Shown one piece after another: positions 18,661 to 27,114 of a stretch of DNA of 64,000 bases. The position numbers and the translations under genes are program-made. The notes under the pieces are model-generated. The model was not told where the DNA came from. It saw nothing but the letters and a program-made list of their open reading frames with translations, and searched no databases. Source of the DNA: an uncultured Bryobacterales bacterium (GTDB lineage Bacteria > Acidobacteriota > Terriglobia > Bryobacterales > Bryobacteraceae). The DNA lies in assembly GCA_937959285.1 (NCBI GenBank), contig CALGAR010000026.1, positions 6,753 through 70,752 of the forward strand, in the 5' to 3' direction. Positions within the stretch are counted from its first letter, which is position 1; every line of letters begins with the position of its first letter.

Positions 18661-20010
18661 ATGGCGACTGGTGCAGGGGTCTCGTCGCAGCCCGGGCTCA
18701 AGCGCGCCCTCGGTTTGCGGCATTTGGTGGTGATGGGAGTGATTCTCATACAGCCCACCGCCCCAATGGCGCCCTTCGGAGCAATCAGCGCAATAGGAAA
18801 CGGACATGCGGTCACGACAGTGCTCATCGCGCTCTGCGCGATGCTCCTGACCGCTCTGAGTTATGGACGAATGGCGCGTATCTATCCGAACGCGGGCTCT
18901 GCCTACACGTATGTCGGGAAGGAGATTCACCCGGTGGCTGGATATGCGGCCGGGTGGAGCATGCTGCTCGACTATCTTGTGAACCCGCTCATCTGCACGA
19001 TTTGGTGTGCGCGCGCGATTGAAAACCTGATTCCCGGCGTTCCCTATGCGGCCTCGGCGCTCTTTTTTGCTCTGCTGTTCACGATGCTGAATCTGAGGGG
19101 CATTCAGGCGACAGCGCGGGTGAATCAGGTGCTCGCAAGCGCCATGGGCCTCGTGATTGTGTGGATGCTCGCTGCCGCCGCACGCTACGTGCTCCAGACG
19201 CCTGAGTTGGGGACGGCTCGATTCTTCACGCCATTCTACGATCCCGATCGCTTCTCGCTCGCCTCGCTTTCGGCGGGTACTTCCGTCGCTGTTCTGACCT
19301 ACATCGGCTTCGACGGCATTTCCACGCTATCCGAAGAGGTCCGCAATCCGAGAGTCAATATCCCAAGAGCGACAATTTTGGTGTGCCTGATTATCGGCCT
19401 GCTGTCGGCGATCCAGGTTTACGCGGCTCAGGTGGTCTGGCCTCTCGGGCAGCCGTTTCCGGATCAGGACACGGCATACCTGCACGTGGCTCGGCTTGCT
19501 GGCGGTGATGCCTTATTTCAGGTGCTCGGCATTACGCTGATTGTCGCAACCATCGGGTCTGGTTCCGGCGCCCAGCTCGCGGGGGCGCGCCTGCTTTATG
19601 GAATGGGACGGGACAACGCGCTTCCAAAGCCATTCTTTGGCTATGTCGATCCCGCGCGGCAGATTCCGAGCCGCAACGTGCTGCTGATCGGAGGGCTCTG
19701 CCTTGCCGGCGCGTTCACAATGAGCTACCAGCTAGGGGCTGAACTGCTGAACTTCGGCGCTCTGCTCGGATTCATGGGCGTCAATCTGTCCGTGATCCTG
19801 AGATATTGGGTCCGCCGGGAAGACCGGAGGTTGCGATACCTCGTTCCTCCGGCGCTCGGTTTCGCGATCTGCTTCTACCTGTGGTTGAGCTTGAGCAATG
19901 CGGCCCGAATCGCCGGCATCGTATGGCTTGCCGTGGGACTCGCTTACGGTGCATGGAAGACGAGCGGCTTCCGCCGGTCGATGGTGCGCTTCGAGGCCCC
20001 GTCCGAGTAG
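18661..20010 (+). CDS. APC superfamily amino acid permease
   Basis: 449 residues with about 12 predicted membrane helices, inner membrane. The N-terminus LKRALGLRHLVVMGVILIQPTAPM and FTPFYDPDRFSLASL, TYIGFDGISTLSEEVRNPRVNIPRA are typical of APC amino acid/polyamine transporters, where the unwound TM1 and TM6 bind substrate. Specificity cannot be assigned. It is divergent from the DUF58 gene and is followed 17 bases later by the DUF1080 gene. Confidence 0.87.
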   Translation: MATGAGVSSQPGLKRALGLRHLVVMGVILIQPTAPMAPFGAISAIGNGHAVTTVLIALCAMLLTALSYGRMARIYPNAGSAYTYVGKEIHPVAGYAAGWSMLLDYLVNPLICTIWCARAIENLIPGVPYAASALFFALLFTMLNLRGIQATARVNQVLASAMGLVIVWMLAAAARYVLQTPELGTARFFTPFYDPDRFSLASLSAGTSVAVLTYIGFDGISTLSEEVRNPRVNIPRATILVCLIIGLLSAIQVYAAQVVWPLGQPFPDQDTAYLHVARLAGGDALFQVLGITLIVATIGSGSGAQLAGARLLYGMGRDNALPKPFFGYVDPARQIPSRNVLLIGGLCLAGAFTMSYQLGAELLNFGALLGFMGVNLSVILRYWVRREDRRLRYLVPPALGFAICFYLWLSLSNAARIAGIVWLAVGLAYGAWKTSGFRRSMVRFEAPSE

Positions 20011-20027
20011 AATCGCGATAGACAACT

Positions 20028-20648
20028 ATGAACAAGCTTGTCCTTTGCCTCGCTCTTGCAGCCGCGGCTCATGCGGCGGATTGGAAGCAGCTCTTTAACG
20101 GAAAGAATCTGGACGGCTGGGAAATGGTCGGTCCGGGCCGCTTTGTCGTCGAGCGCGGAATGCTGAAGACGGAAGGCGGAATGGGGCTTCTCTGGTATAA
20201 GGGCGAAATGTTCGGAAATGCGACGATCCGTGTAGTGTTCAAAACTACCGGAGCGAGGGATAATTCAGGCGTGTTTATCCGGATCCCCGAGGAGCCGAAA
20301 GACCCATGGTTCGCAGTTCACAATGGCTACGAGGTTCAGATCGACGCCGGCGGGGACGAATGGCATTCCACCGGAGCGATCTACTCGTTGAGCAAGGTGA
20401 CCAAGCGCAACCAGAAACCCTCCGGTGAGTGGAATACCATGGACATCGATCTGAGAGGCCAGGTCACGACCGTTTATCTCAACGGAGAGAAGGTGAACGA
20501 ATTCCGCGGGGATCAGCCGGTGCCGGAGCGCAAGCAGTGGTACGAACCGGTTCGCGGTCCGCGGCCGGACTCCGGATACATTGGCCTCCAGAATCACGAC
20601 GGAAACTCGACCGTCTATTTTCGCGAAATCAGCGTAAAGCGCCATTAA
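20028..20648 (+). CDS. DUF1080 (3-keto-disaccharide hydrolase-like) secreted protein
   Basis: 206 residues with a signal peptide (MNKLVLCLALAAAAHA). The concanavalin-like DUF1080 domain shows the usual ADWKQLFNGKNLDGWEMVG opening, RDNSGVFIRIP, NGYEVQIDA and the end SGYIGLQNHDGNSTVYFREI. Some family members hydrolyse 3-keto-glycosides; many are uncharacterised and abundant in Acidobacteriota, Planctomycetes and Bacteroidetes. It is probably exported to the periplasm. It may be co-transcribed with the permease, but there is no functional link visible. Confidence 0.87.
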   Translation: MNKLVLCLALAAAAHAADWKQLFNGKNLDGWEMVGPGRFVVERGMLKTEGGMGLLWYKGEMFGNATIRVVFKTTGARDNSGVFIRIPEEPKDPWFAVHNGYEVQIDAGGDEWHSTGAIYSLSKVTKRNQKPSGEWNTMDIDLRGQVTTVYLNGEKVNEFRGDQPVPERKQWYEPVRGPRPDSGYIGLQNHDGNSTVYFREISVKRH

Positions 20649-20657
20649 TCCGCCGTC

Positions 20658-20694
20658 AGCAGGCAGAAATAGCTGAAGGTAGCGGCTGCTTTTT
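20658..20694 (+). terminator. Weak terminator candidate after DUF1080 gene
   Basis: AGCAG at 20658-20662 can pair with CTGCT at 20686-20690, directly followed by TTTT. The stem is short and the loop long, so support is weak. Confidence 0.25.
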
Positions 20695-20754
20695 GGGGGG
20701 AGTACGCCTTCAAATCCCGGGCTAATTGCGCCGGGAGTGTGTCATTGTAGGCGT

Positions 20755-21012
20755 ATGAGCCGCAGACGCCGCCTTTGGATTGTTGCGTTTGTAGCCTCAA
20801 TTACATCTGCCTGTTCCGATTCGAAGCAGCGGCAGGATGCGATGGGGCAGCGGCTGCCTGCTGCGGAACATGCTGCTGCGGCGCTGTCGGTTCCAGTTGC
20901 CCGATACTGGGCCGGATCGATCCTGCCCAATGGCGGAAGCAGACCGGGGGGCTTGCCCCTGCGCTTTGTCGAGCAGCGGAGTGACGGAAGAGTTCTACTA
21001 CTACCCCACTGA
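20755..21012 (+). CDS. N-terminal part of a lipoprotein, apparently frameshifted
   Basis: MSRRRRLWIVAFVASITSACSDSK is a textbook lipoprotein signal peptide with lipobox SITSAC. After about 75 residues the frame runs into unrelated codons and stops at 21012. The next frame carries the long open reading frame continuing to 22159. The natural join is around bases 20970-20985, where this frame reads PLRFVEQ and the next frame SGVTEEFYYYPTD. One extra base would explain it. I regard this as the true 5' end of the gene in the next entry. Confidence 0.5.
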   Translation: MSRRRRLWIVAFVASITSACSDSKQRQDAMGQRLPAAEHAAAALSVPVARYWAGSILPNGGSRPGGLPLRFVEQRSDGRVLLLPH

Positions 21013-22159
21013 CTACAGACAGCCGCGCGTTGAGCTCCTGCGGGCGGATTTTGGTTTGGAGAATGGATATCCGGAGTTCAGTCTGATAGTGGAACAGGCT
21101 CTGATCGAGCGTCTGACACGCAGGTATGGACCTGGGAAGACGCCAGAGGACTTCTCTGAAATCGGGGCGGGATTTCGGCCCTCTCCCGGTTCTTACTGGA
21201 ACGATGGGGACCTGACGATCTTTCTTCACCGGAACCCGAAGTGGAGCCCTGCTGGAGTTCGCGAGGGCGTTCGTCTGACTGCCCTTCACCGAAAGGTGCT
21301 TGAGGAAAGAGAGCTGGACAATCAGATTAAAAGCGCATTCGGGATAACGCGGGCTCTCTACTCCCCCTCGGTCGGAACGGATCTCCGCCGGGAACTGGGC
21401 GAGCTGTACCCCGCTTCTGAGGACCGGCCCAAGACAGAGCAGGAGCGAAGGAAGGCGGAACGCGAGACGCGGGCAGCTCTACTGAAGCTGATGGCGCAAG
21501 CAAAGGAGGGCGACCGCAACAGGCGAGCTGCGGTCCTGGTCGCCGCCGATCGCTTAGCGGCCCGCCTGGCGGTTCTTCTGGTAGTCGGAGCCGATGTGAG
21601 CGGTTCGGAACATATTCCTGTTCACGAGGCGGAAAACTCGGAGCGCGTCCGTCGCCAACTGGCATCGCACGGCATCCGGTACGGCGGGATGCTACACCAC
21701 GGCGAAGGCTTAGAGTACGATCACAGCCTTCTGCGGCGCGCATGGAAGGAATTCCCTGAGACGCAATGGGGACAGCGCGCCTTCGTGCTCCTGCAGGAGT
21801 TGCTTTGCTCTCTTCCTGAAAACTCCTGCAAGGGACCGAACTGCTTTCGTACCGTTATCGAGGAGGGCAAAGCGTTCCTCCCGCAGTATCCCGATACGGT
21901 CTTCCGCAGGGAAGTGATTTACCATATGGCCGTTGCGAACGACACGTGGTGGTCGCTGAGCCAGGCGAAGACAGGCGAAGAGGCGGACGTCGATCCGGCT
22001 TCGGGCGAGCGCGCCAGACAGAGGGCGATTCAACTGTATGAGCAACTGCTGCAGATGGACCCCGACAGCGCCGAAGCCCGGATTGGGTCGATGGCGCTGC
22101 CTCGATTGAAATTGAAGCTGGATACCGGAGAACGGAAATTCTTCTGTGGGATGTGCTAA
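20837..22159 (+). CDS. Unknown protein, C-terminal TPR-like; body of a frameshifted lipoprotein
   Basis: Real coding appears to begin near base 20980 (GVTEEFYYYPTDYRQPRVELL); the first about 45 residues, rich in Cys and Arg, look like out-of-frame sequence. The body is mostly helical. It includes a charged segment (PKTEQERRKAERETRAALLK), a region with several Cys (ELLCSLPENSCKGPNCF) and a C-terminal TPR-like pair (ARQRAIQLYEQLLQMDPDSAEAR). No enzyme motif was recognised. With the upstream lipobox it would be a periplasm-facing lipoprotein. The AlkZ-like gene starts 4 bases after its stop. Confidence 0.6.
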   Translation: MRWGSGCLLRNMLLRRCRFQLPDTGPDRSCPMAEADRGACPCALSSSGVTEEFYYYPTDYRQPRVELLRADFGLENGYPEFSLIVEQALIERLTRRYGPGKTPEDFSEIGAGFRPSPGSYWNDGDLTIFLHRNPKWSPAGVREGVRLTALHRKVLEERELDNQIKSAFGITRALYSPSVGTDLRRELGELYPASEDRPKTEQERRKAERETRAALLKLMAQAKEGDRNRRAAVLVAADRLAARLAVLLVVGADVSGSEHIPVHEAENSERVRRQLASHGIRYGGMLHHGEGLEYDHSLLRRAWKEFPETQWGQRAFVLLQELLCSLPENSCKGPNCFRTVIEEGKAFLPQYPDTVFRREVIYHMAVANDTWWSLSQAKTGEEADVDPASGERARQRAIQLYEQLLQMDPDSAEARIGSMALPRLKLKLDTGERKFFCGMC

Positions 22160-22163
22160 TTCG

Positions 22164-23246
22164 ATGCTGACGCTGAAGGCTTTGAACCGGGCGCTGCTTG
22201 CGCGGCAGATGCTGCTGGCTAGGGAGCGCACGACTGCACTTGATGCAATCAAACGGCTTGTCGGACTGCAGGCGCAACAGGCACGGCCTCCGTTTGTTGG
22301 GCTATGGTCCCGGCTGGAGGGATTTCGCCGCGAGGATCTCACGGAATTACTGACTTCGCGCAAGGTTGTCCGTGCGACGCTGATGCGGGCGACGCTGCAC
22401 CTGATGAGCTCGGACGATTACCTTGCATTCCGGCCCGTCCTGCAGCCGATGCTCAGCGCCGGCATGAAGTCGGTGCTGCAAGAGCGCGCCAATCTCCCGC
22501 TGGATGAAATCGTCGCCTCGGCTCGTGAGATCTTTACGCGGCAGCCTTGTACATTCACTGAGGTCCGCGGTTGTCTCGCAAAGGCGTTCCCGGCTTACGA
22601 CGAGCGCGCCATGGGCTACGCGGTGCGCACATCGCTGCCGCTTGTCTGCACGCCCGATTCTTCGGTTTGGTCGTTCTCTGGCGATCCGCTGTTCACGACT
22701 GCAGAATGCTGGCTTGGCAGCGGGCTATCGGATTCGGCTGACGCGCGTACGCTTGTGCTTCGATACCTGAAGGCCTTTGGTCCGGCCACAGCAGCGGATG
22801 TACAAGCGTGGTCAGGCATGCAGGGCTTAAAGCCTGTGCTCGACAGCCTGCGCCCTCAGCTTGTCACGTGGAAGGACAGCCGGCGGCGGGAGTACTTTGA
22901 CTTGCCGGATGCGCCCCGGCCCGAGGAAGACGTACCCGCGCCGCCGCGATTGATCGCCGGCTTTGATAATCTCGTCCTTGCCCATGCGGACCGGTCTCGC
23001 ATTATTGCGGACGAGTACCGGCCGAGGATCGTCACGAAGAACCTGCAGGTGCTTCCGACGTTCCTGGTCGATGGCTTCGTCGCGGGAACGTGGAAAACGG
23101 AAATGACAAAGGGCACAGCCACGCTCACCATCTCCCCCTTCCAGCGTCTCCCGAAAACGACAAAGACGCAGCTTCTTGAAGAAGCAGAGAATTTGATCCG
23201 CTTTGCGGAGCCGGAGGCATCCAAGTTTGCGGTCCGCTTTGAATAA
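22164..23246 (+). CDS. AlkZ-like winged-helix DNA-binding protein (HTH_42 family)
   Basis: 360 residues from the ATG at 22164 (MLTLKALNRALLARQMLL). LVGLQAQQARPPFVGLWSRLEGF carries the Q-x-Q element that in AlkZ glycosylases contributes to cleavage of alkylated or cross-linked DNA; VVRATLMRATLHLMSSDDY and FDNLVLAHADRSRI are also family features. Many homologues are annotated only as winged-helix proteins, so glycosylase activity is inference. Confidence 0.78.
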   Translation: MLTLKALNRALLARQMLLARERTTALDAIKRLVGLQAQQARPPFVGLWSRLEGFRREDLTELLTSRKVVRATLMRATLHLMSSDDYLAFRPVLQPMLSAGMKSVLQERANLPLDEIVASAREIFTRQPCTFTEVRGCLAKAFPAYDERAMGYAVRTSLPLVCTPDSSVWSFSGDPLFTTAECWLGSGLSDSADARTLVLRYLKAFGPATAADVQAWSGMQGLKPVLDSLRPQLVTWKDSRRREYFDLPDAPRPEEDVPAPPRLIAGFDNLVLAHADRSRIIADEYRPRIVTKNLQVLPTFLVDGFVAGTWKTEMTKGTATLTISPFQRLPKTTKTQLLEEAENLIRFAEPEASKFAVRFE

Positions 23247-23326
23247 GGATAACCCTCTGGTATATACCCGCATCAGCGGGAAGTACCTTAAGACCGCGCG
23301 CTTATGAGAGCTTTTACACGAGAGGT

Positions 23327-23399
23327 CTAGGCATTCCCTCTGATTCTAGGCGTTGCCACGTAATGTTACTTTGGGCCCTAGGAGATCTAGCGCATCTAG
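23327..23399. repeat. Cluster of five CTAG motifs upstream of the Flp pilin gene
   Basis: CTAG occurs at 23327, 23346, 23378, 23387 and 23396. Two are in TCTAGGC units 19 bases apart; two are in ATCTAG units 9 bases apart. The cluster ends 28 bases before the pilin start, in a 180-base intergenic region, so it may contain operator sites. Confidence 0.4.
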
Positions 23400-23426
23400 A
23401 TGCCGGTGTTGCAAGGAGAGGGACCC

Positions 23427-23612
23427 ATGAAGCAGATGGCCAGGTTAGTGTGGAAACTCCGCATTTGGAAGGATAAGCGTGGTCAAGATCTCATTGAATA
23501 CGCGCTCATGGTCGGTTTTCTTGCTGTCGCAGCAGGCGCGATCGTTCCCGGTGTTGCCGAAAGCATCAGCCAGATCGTCAGCAGGATCTCGAGCACAGTG
23601 ACAAGCCCGTAA
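23427..23612 (+). CDS. Flp/Fap-type pilin, orphan
   Basis: 61 residues: a basic leader (MKQMARLVWKLRIWKDKRG), then GQDLIEYALMVGFLAVAAGAIVP, the Flp signature with the conserved Glu and Tyr after the prepilin cleavage site and a hydrophobic helix. Flp pilins are processed by TadV-type peptidases and assembled by Tad machinery into adhesive pili. No tad genes are present in the window. The start is set by AAGGAGAGGG just upstream. Confidence 0.85.
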   Translation: MKQMARLVWKLRIWKDKRGQDLIEYALMVGFLAVAAGAIVPGVAESISQIVSRISSTVTSP

Positions 23613-23644
23613 CGATTGCGGATCCCTAGCGAACGAAAGACATT

Positions 23645-23677
23645 CGGGCGTGCGGCTGAGGAGGGCCGCACAGCCCG
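23645..23677. terminator. Strong hairpin between convergent pilin and LarA-like genes
   Basis: CGGGC plus GTGCGGC pairs with GCCGCAC plus GCCCG, with one bulged A and an 8-base loop. It lies 33 bases past the pilin stop and 23 bases past the convergent gene's stop. There is no long T-run. Probably a bidirectional terminator. Confidence 0.5.
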
Positions 23678-23699
23678 ATACCTCTGTGCAGCGCTCCTT

Positions 23700-25001
23700 C
23701 TAGTGCTTGGCGGCAGACGCAGCGCCGAGCTGAGCCATCCAGTTCTCCAGCCTGCTTAGATTCCCCTGTGCGTCGAACTCCATCGGCCGCGGTCCATCGA
23801 TCACCTCCAGCATTGGATTTTCCTGGATCTCTGGGAGCAGATTCTCGCTGAAGGCCAGGGCACCCAGCTCCAGTGAGTTTTGGATCCACCCGAGCGTAAC
23901 CTCCTGCGGGTCGAATTTGCCGACGGTCGGCCAGATCTTTTCCAGGCAGAGGCGGTCGGTGGGGAAGTGAATCGGCGTACGGATGGCGGCGGGAGTAGAC
24001 GCCGTCAGCGAGTTGATGTAGGTGGGCGTCCAGTCGATCTTTTCGAGGATCCGGTCGTGAATGACGTCCGCCATTCCAAGCCCGACGCCGTTGCCGTACG
24101 TGTTCGAGCTGAGATCTCGAACGAAAATCCGTTCAATGCGGGGCGCGTTAGGCCAGAGATTGGTCTGGCCGTGAACGCTGCGGTTGACGACCTTGGTGTC
24201 CATTCCCGCGCCGCTGATATTCTTGCCGATCTCATCAAGGACGAGAACGTCGAGCGCTTCCACCGGAATGCGTCCCATCCAGGATTTCACCAGCGCGAGC
24301 AATTCCTCCTCGCGCTGCTCCATGACCTCGACAGGAACGGCGGTGAGCTGTGCGGTGTTATGGTTGGCGTCTTCGAGAATAGCCAGGCCCCCGAGGATTT
24401 TGCCGGATTTCAGCACCTGACGGCCAACGCTGCGGATGACTGTCTCGAGGCCCATGCGGTAGGCGTAGGTGTGGTAGCGCTGGGCGCCGGCAAACTTGCC
24501 AAGGCCAATCGCCATCATCTTGAAGAGGCCGCTTTCAATCTTTCCCGCGAAATCGGTGTGCCACTTCACGCGGCCCACCAGCATGACGCCGTCGCTCTCG
24601 TAGGCCTTCCGATCCATAAAGGCTTCGACGCCGTTCTCCGTCTTGCCCAGAGAGACGACTTCGAGCTGGCTGACGATCGGGCAGCCCATTGTTTCCTCGA
24701 CTATGCCGTAATGCGCCAGAACGTCGGCCTGGCCCTCCGCCGTCGCGGCGCCGTGGCTTCCCATCGCCGGGAAGATAAAGGGCTTCATACCCTGTTCCTT
24801 CCACCAATCGACAACCGCGCGAACGATGGTCGCGATATTCGCGATGCCCCGGCTTCCGACACCGATGGCGACGCGAGAGCCCGGCGCAAGCTTTGCTGCG
24901 AGGCCGGCGCTGGATAACTGCTCACGCACGGTTCCAGGAATGTCTTTCAATCGTCGGTCCGGAAAATGCTGGCGGACAAGAACAAGGCGAGGAAAATCCA
25001 T
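23700..25001 (-). CDS. LarA-like (DUF2088) protein
   Basis: 433 residues. The N-terminal half matches the lactate racemase N-terminal/DUF2088 domain: VAIGVGSRGIANIATIVRAV and FPAMGSHGAATAEGQADVL, with the NAD/substrate-type GSHG loop. LarA enzymes use a nickel-pincer nucleotide to racemise lactate or related 2-hydroxy acids. The maturation genes larB, larC and larE are not nearby. The substrate is therefore open. Confidence 0.7.
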   Translation of the reverse strand: MDFPRLVLVRQHFPDRRLKDIPGTVREQLSSAGLAAKLAPGSRVAIGVGSRGIANIATIVRAVVDWWKEQGMKPFIFPAMGSHGAATAEGQADVLAHYGIVEETMGCPIVSQLEVVSLGKTENGVEAFMDRKAYESDGVMLVGRVKWHTDFAGKIESGLFKMMAIGLGKFAGAQRYHTYAYRMGLETVIRSVGRQVLKSGKILGGLAILEDANHNTAQLTAVPVEVMEQREEELLALVKSWMGRIPVEALDVLVLDEIGKNISGAGMDTKVVNRSVHGQTNLWPNAPRIERIFVRDLSSNTYGNGVGLGMADVIHDRILEKIDWTPTYINSLTASTPAAIRTPIHFPTDRLCLEKIWPTVGKFDPQEVTLGWIQNSLELGALAFSENLLPEIQENPMLEVIDGPRPMEFDAQGNLSRLENWMAQLGAASAAKH

Positions 25002-25059
25002 GCGGAGATTATATCAGCGCGGGTTGGCGAGCTTGAAGCGGCGTCCGAGGCTTTTAGGG

Positions 25060-25146
25060 TGGTGCGGACGAAGGGACTTGAACCCCCACTCCCTTTCGGG
25101 AACCAGAACCTAAATCTGGCGCGTCTGCCAATTTCGCCACGTCCGC
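25060..25146 (-). tRNA. tRNA-Leu (anticodon UAG), CCA encoded
   Basis: On the minus strand the acceptor GCGGACG (25146-25140) pairs with CGTCCGC, followed by discriminator A and an encoded CCA (25062-25060). The D-arm contains AAATTGGCAGA, the anticodon stem CCAGA/TCTGG encloses TTTAGGT (anticodon TAG, bases 25112-25110), there is a long class II variable arm, and the T-loop is TTCAAGT. The long variable arm and anticodon fit leucine (CUA codons). Confidence 0.95.
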
Positions 25147-25205
25147 AGCGCCTTTGTAGGCTATCTTATCACTGCCCGGGCGCGATCGGCCGCTCGGGAG
25201 CGATG

Positions 25206-26084
25206 CTAGGAGGCGTACCGGGCAGGGGCCTTGATTGCGGGGAGCACTTCCGTCACACGAGGTGCGCGGGAGCCGCAACCGCAACGCTCTTCCGTGAATA
25301 CCAGCGTCCGCCCGGTCGCCACCCGGATGGATGGCCGGCCGAGGTCGACCAGTGTCGTCAGCAGCAGTTCACCGCCGCGCGAATTGTCAAACTCCAGCAG
25401 TGCTTCGCCGGGGACCAGGTGAAGGCCGCAGTGTGCGTCGCACTCTTCCGCCAGCAGCTCGCCGCCAAACCCGCGAAGCTGCTCGAAAATCGGCACCTCA
25501 AAGACGTTCCATAGCAGCTCTCGCTCTGCCTCCCGCAGCAGCCCTCGCTGCAGATCGCTGAAGACAATCAGAGAATGCCGCGGGCCAGGATGCGGAACCC
25601 GCCCGCGTTCGATAGTCCTTGCGAGATCCAGCAACGCCTCGGCCGGGCCCGCAATCGATTCCGGCTCGAACTTCATCAACATCCTGGAATCATCCGGGGG
25701 AATGTACCGGCAATTCCGGTCACCCTGATAGGCCGGATCCAGGATTGCGGTCCGGGGCGTGGGCGTGATTGGATGACGCACGCGGGGCTTGTATTGGCGG
25801 GAGGTGCGGCTTGAAAACTCGGCCTCGTGCCGGAGGAACCAGGAAGCTTCAACGCGCGGAACACATGCCAGGAGCGCGGCGGGCGAAGCGGACCTCGCAA
25901 CCTCGTCGTTGCGGCAGACCCTGGCCGCCTTGAGCCAAGGCCGGTAGTATCTGGTCGCCGCCGCCGACCGAAGAACGCGCGACAGGTTCTCTATCGTCCT
26001 ATCTTCAGGCCTTTGCGGGGCGCTCCGGCTCCACTTTATACGCACAATTACGCGCACTTCGGCACCTCGGGCATGGCAGGGCAA
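25206..26084 (-). CDS. Short PaaK/CapK-like protein lacking the AMP-binding core
   Basis: 292 residues, against about 430 for phenylacetate-CoA ligases. The N-terminal part (LSRVLRSAAATRYYRPWLKAAR) and C-terminal part (AEECDAHCGLHLVPGEALLEF, GGELLLTTLVDLGRPSIRVATGRT, CGCG) match the PaaK/CapK adenylate-forming family. The central part with the Ser/Thr-rich P-loop is absent, replaced by about 25 residues. It therefore probably does not form acyl-CoA as usual. The start is uncertain (TTG at 26084, or GTG at 26057 or 26045). Confidence 0.6.
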   Translation of the reverse strand: MPCHARGAEVRVIVRIKWSRSAPQRPEDRTIENLSRVLRSAAATRYYRPWLKAARVCRNDEVARSASPAALLACVPRVEASWFLRHEAEFSSRTSRQYKPRVRHPITPTPRTAILDPAYQGDRNCRYIPPDDSRMLMKFEPESIAGPAEALLDLARTIERGRVPHPGPRHSLIVFSDLQRGLLREAERELLWNVFEVPIFEQLRGFGGELLAEECDAHCGLHLVPGEALLEFDNSRGGELLLTTLVDLGRPSIRVATGRTLVFTEERCGCGSRAPRVTEVLPAIKAPARYAS

Positions 26085-26199
26085 TCGAGGCGGGTCCAGG
26101 CAGAGCGCCGATCAGGATCTGGCAAACCTGTTTTTCCCCGATTTTTGTCCGATACAGAATTAGTTGTGGGAGAAATGAGGGCGATTTCTCTCGGAAATC

Positions 26200-27114
26200 C
26201 TACCTGCTTGCCAGCAAACGGTTCAGGTTGCCCCCAAAAATCTTCGCCGCATCTGTGCTGCTGACGCCGATTTCGCGAAGGGCTTCTACCTGTGCTTGAA
26301 AAATCGGGTAATTCCAGCCGCGCGGGAAAAATGAGGAGTCGGTGCCGAACAGGAGCCGGTCCGGTCCTGCTACGTCAAGAGCACGCTTGAATACCTGAGC
26401 CAGCGAAATGTCCTGAGGCTCATAGCGCATCCATCGATTCGAGCTCGAAGTATCCAGGTAAACGTTCGGGCAGAGGTCGCAAAGCATCAGCGCCTCTCGA
26501 AAAAACCCGGCGCCGAAGTGAGGAACAACAAAGCGCAGGTTCGGGTAGCGAAGGGCAATCGCATGGAGGTCCAGGGGATTGGAAAAGCGAAGGTCGAAGT
26601 GGGAAGGGAGACCGAGCTTCTGCCGTACGCCCACGGTGAGCACACCGCAATGGACAAACACGATCGTCCCTGGGTGCTCCGCGATTGTCTGGAAGACATC
26701 CTGCAGCGCGGGATCGTGCAGCGAATACCGGTGCATCGCGGGGACGAGGCAAACCCCGTGGAGCCCCGCGCCGATGACCCGCCTGACGGTTGGGGCCCCG
26801 TTTTCGAGAGGGTTCAGGAAGAAGTATCCGTGGAATCGGTTGCCATGGCATCGGACCGCAGCGACGACGGAGTCTTCATCGCCGGGCAGGCTTGCAATCA
26901 GGACCGCCTTGTCGACGCCGTGACGATCAAGTTCGCGCACCCATTGCGCTGCCAAAGCCGCCGGGTCCGGGGCGGGGATGTCCCATTCGAGCAGCGGGCC
27001 GAGCTCTTCCGCCGTAAGGCCGCCTTTTTGGTTCGCTAATATCGAAAAGAACCTGTGGGAAAAGAAATGAATATGAGCGTCGGAAACCGAAAGATTTCCC
27101 CAGGGCGTTTCCAT
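26200..27114 (-). CDS. Amidohydrolase-2 family metal-dependent hydrolase
   Basis: 304 residues, TIM barrel. The metal-binding signatures are DAHIHFF (HxH), IVFVHCG, VVPHFGAGF and LLFGTDSSFFPRG with the catalytic Asp. These match the Amidohydrolase_2 family, which includes decarboxylases and lactonases. The substrate is unknown. Its ATG shares one base with the stop of the response regulator gene upstream (TAATG), so it is translationally coupled to a signalling gene, an unusual partner. Confidence 0.83.
   Translation of the reverse strand: METPWGNLSVSDAHIHFFSHRFFSILANQKGGLTAEELGPLLEWDIPAPDPAALAAQWVRELDRHGVDKAVLIASLPGDEDSVVAAVRCHGNRFHGYFFLNPLENGAPTVRRVIGAGLHGVCLVPAMHRYSLHDPALQDVFQTIAEHPGTIVFVHCGVLTVGVRQKLGLPSHFDLRFSNPLDLHAIALRYPNLRFVVPHFGAGFFREALMLCDLCPNVYLDTSSSNRWMRYEPQDISLAQVFKRALDVAGPDRLLFGTDSSFFPRGWNYPIFQAQVEALREIGVSSTDAAKIFGGNLNRLLASR

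Noticed and set aside
18645..18665. TGGCAC near the permease start as a fourth sigma-54 promoter
   Set aside because: No GC at the required 10-base spacing, and it lies 5 bases before the start codon.
26518..27039. 173-residue frame opposite the amidohydrolase
   Set aside because: Shadow of a conserved enzyme; composition Arg-rich and no motif.
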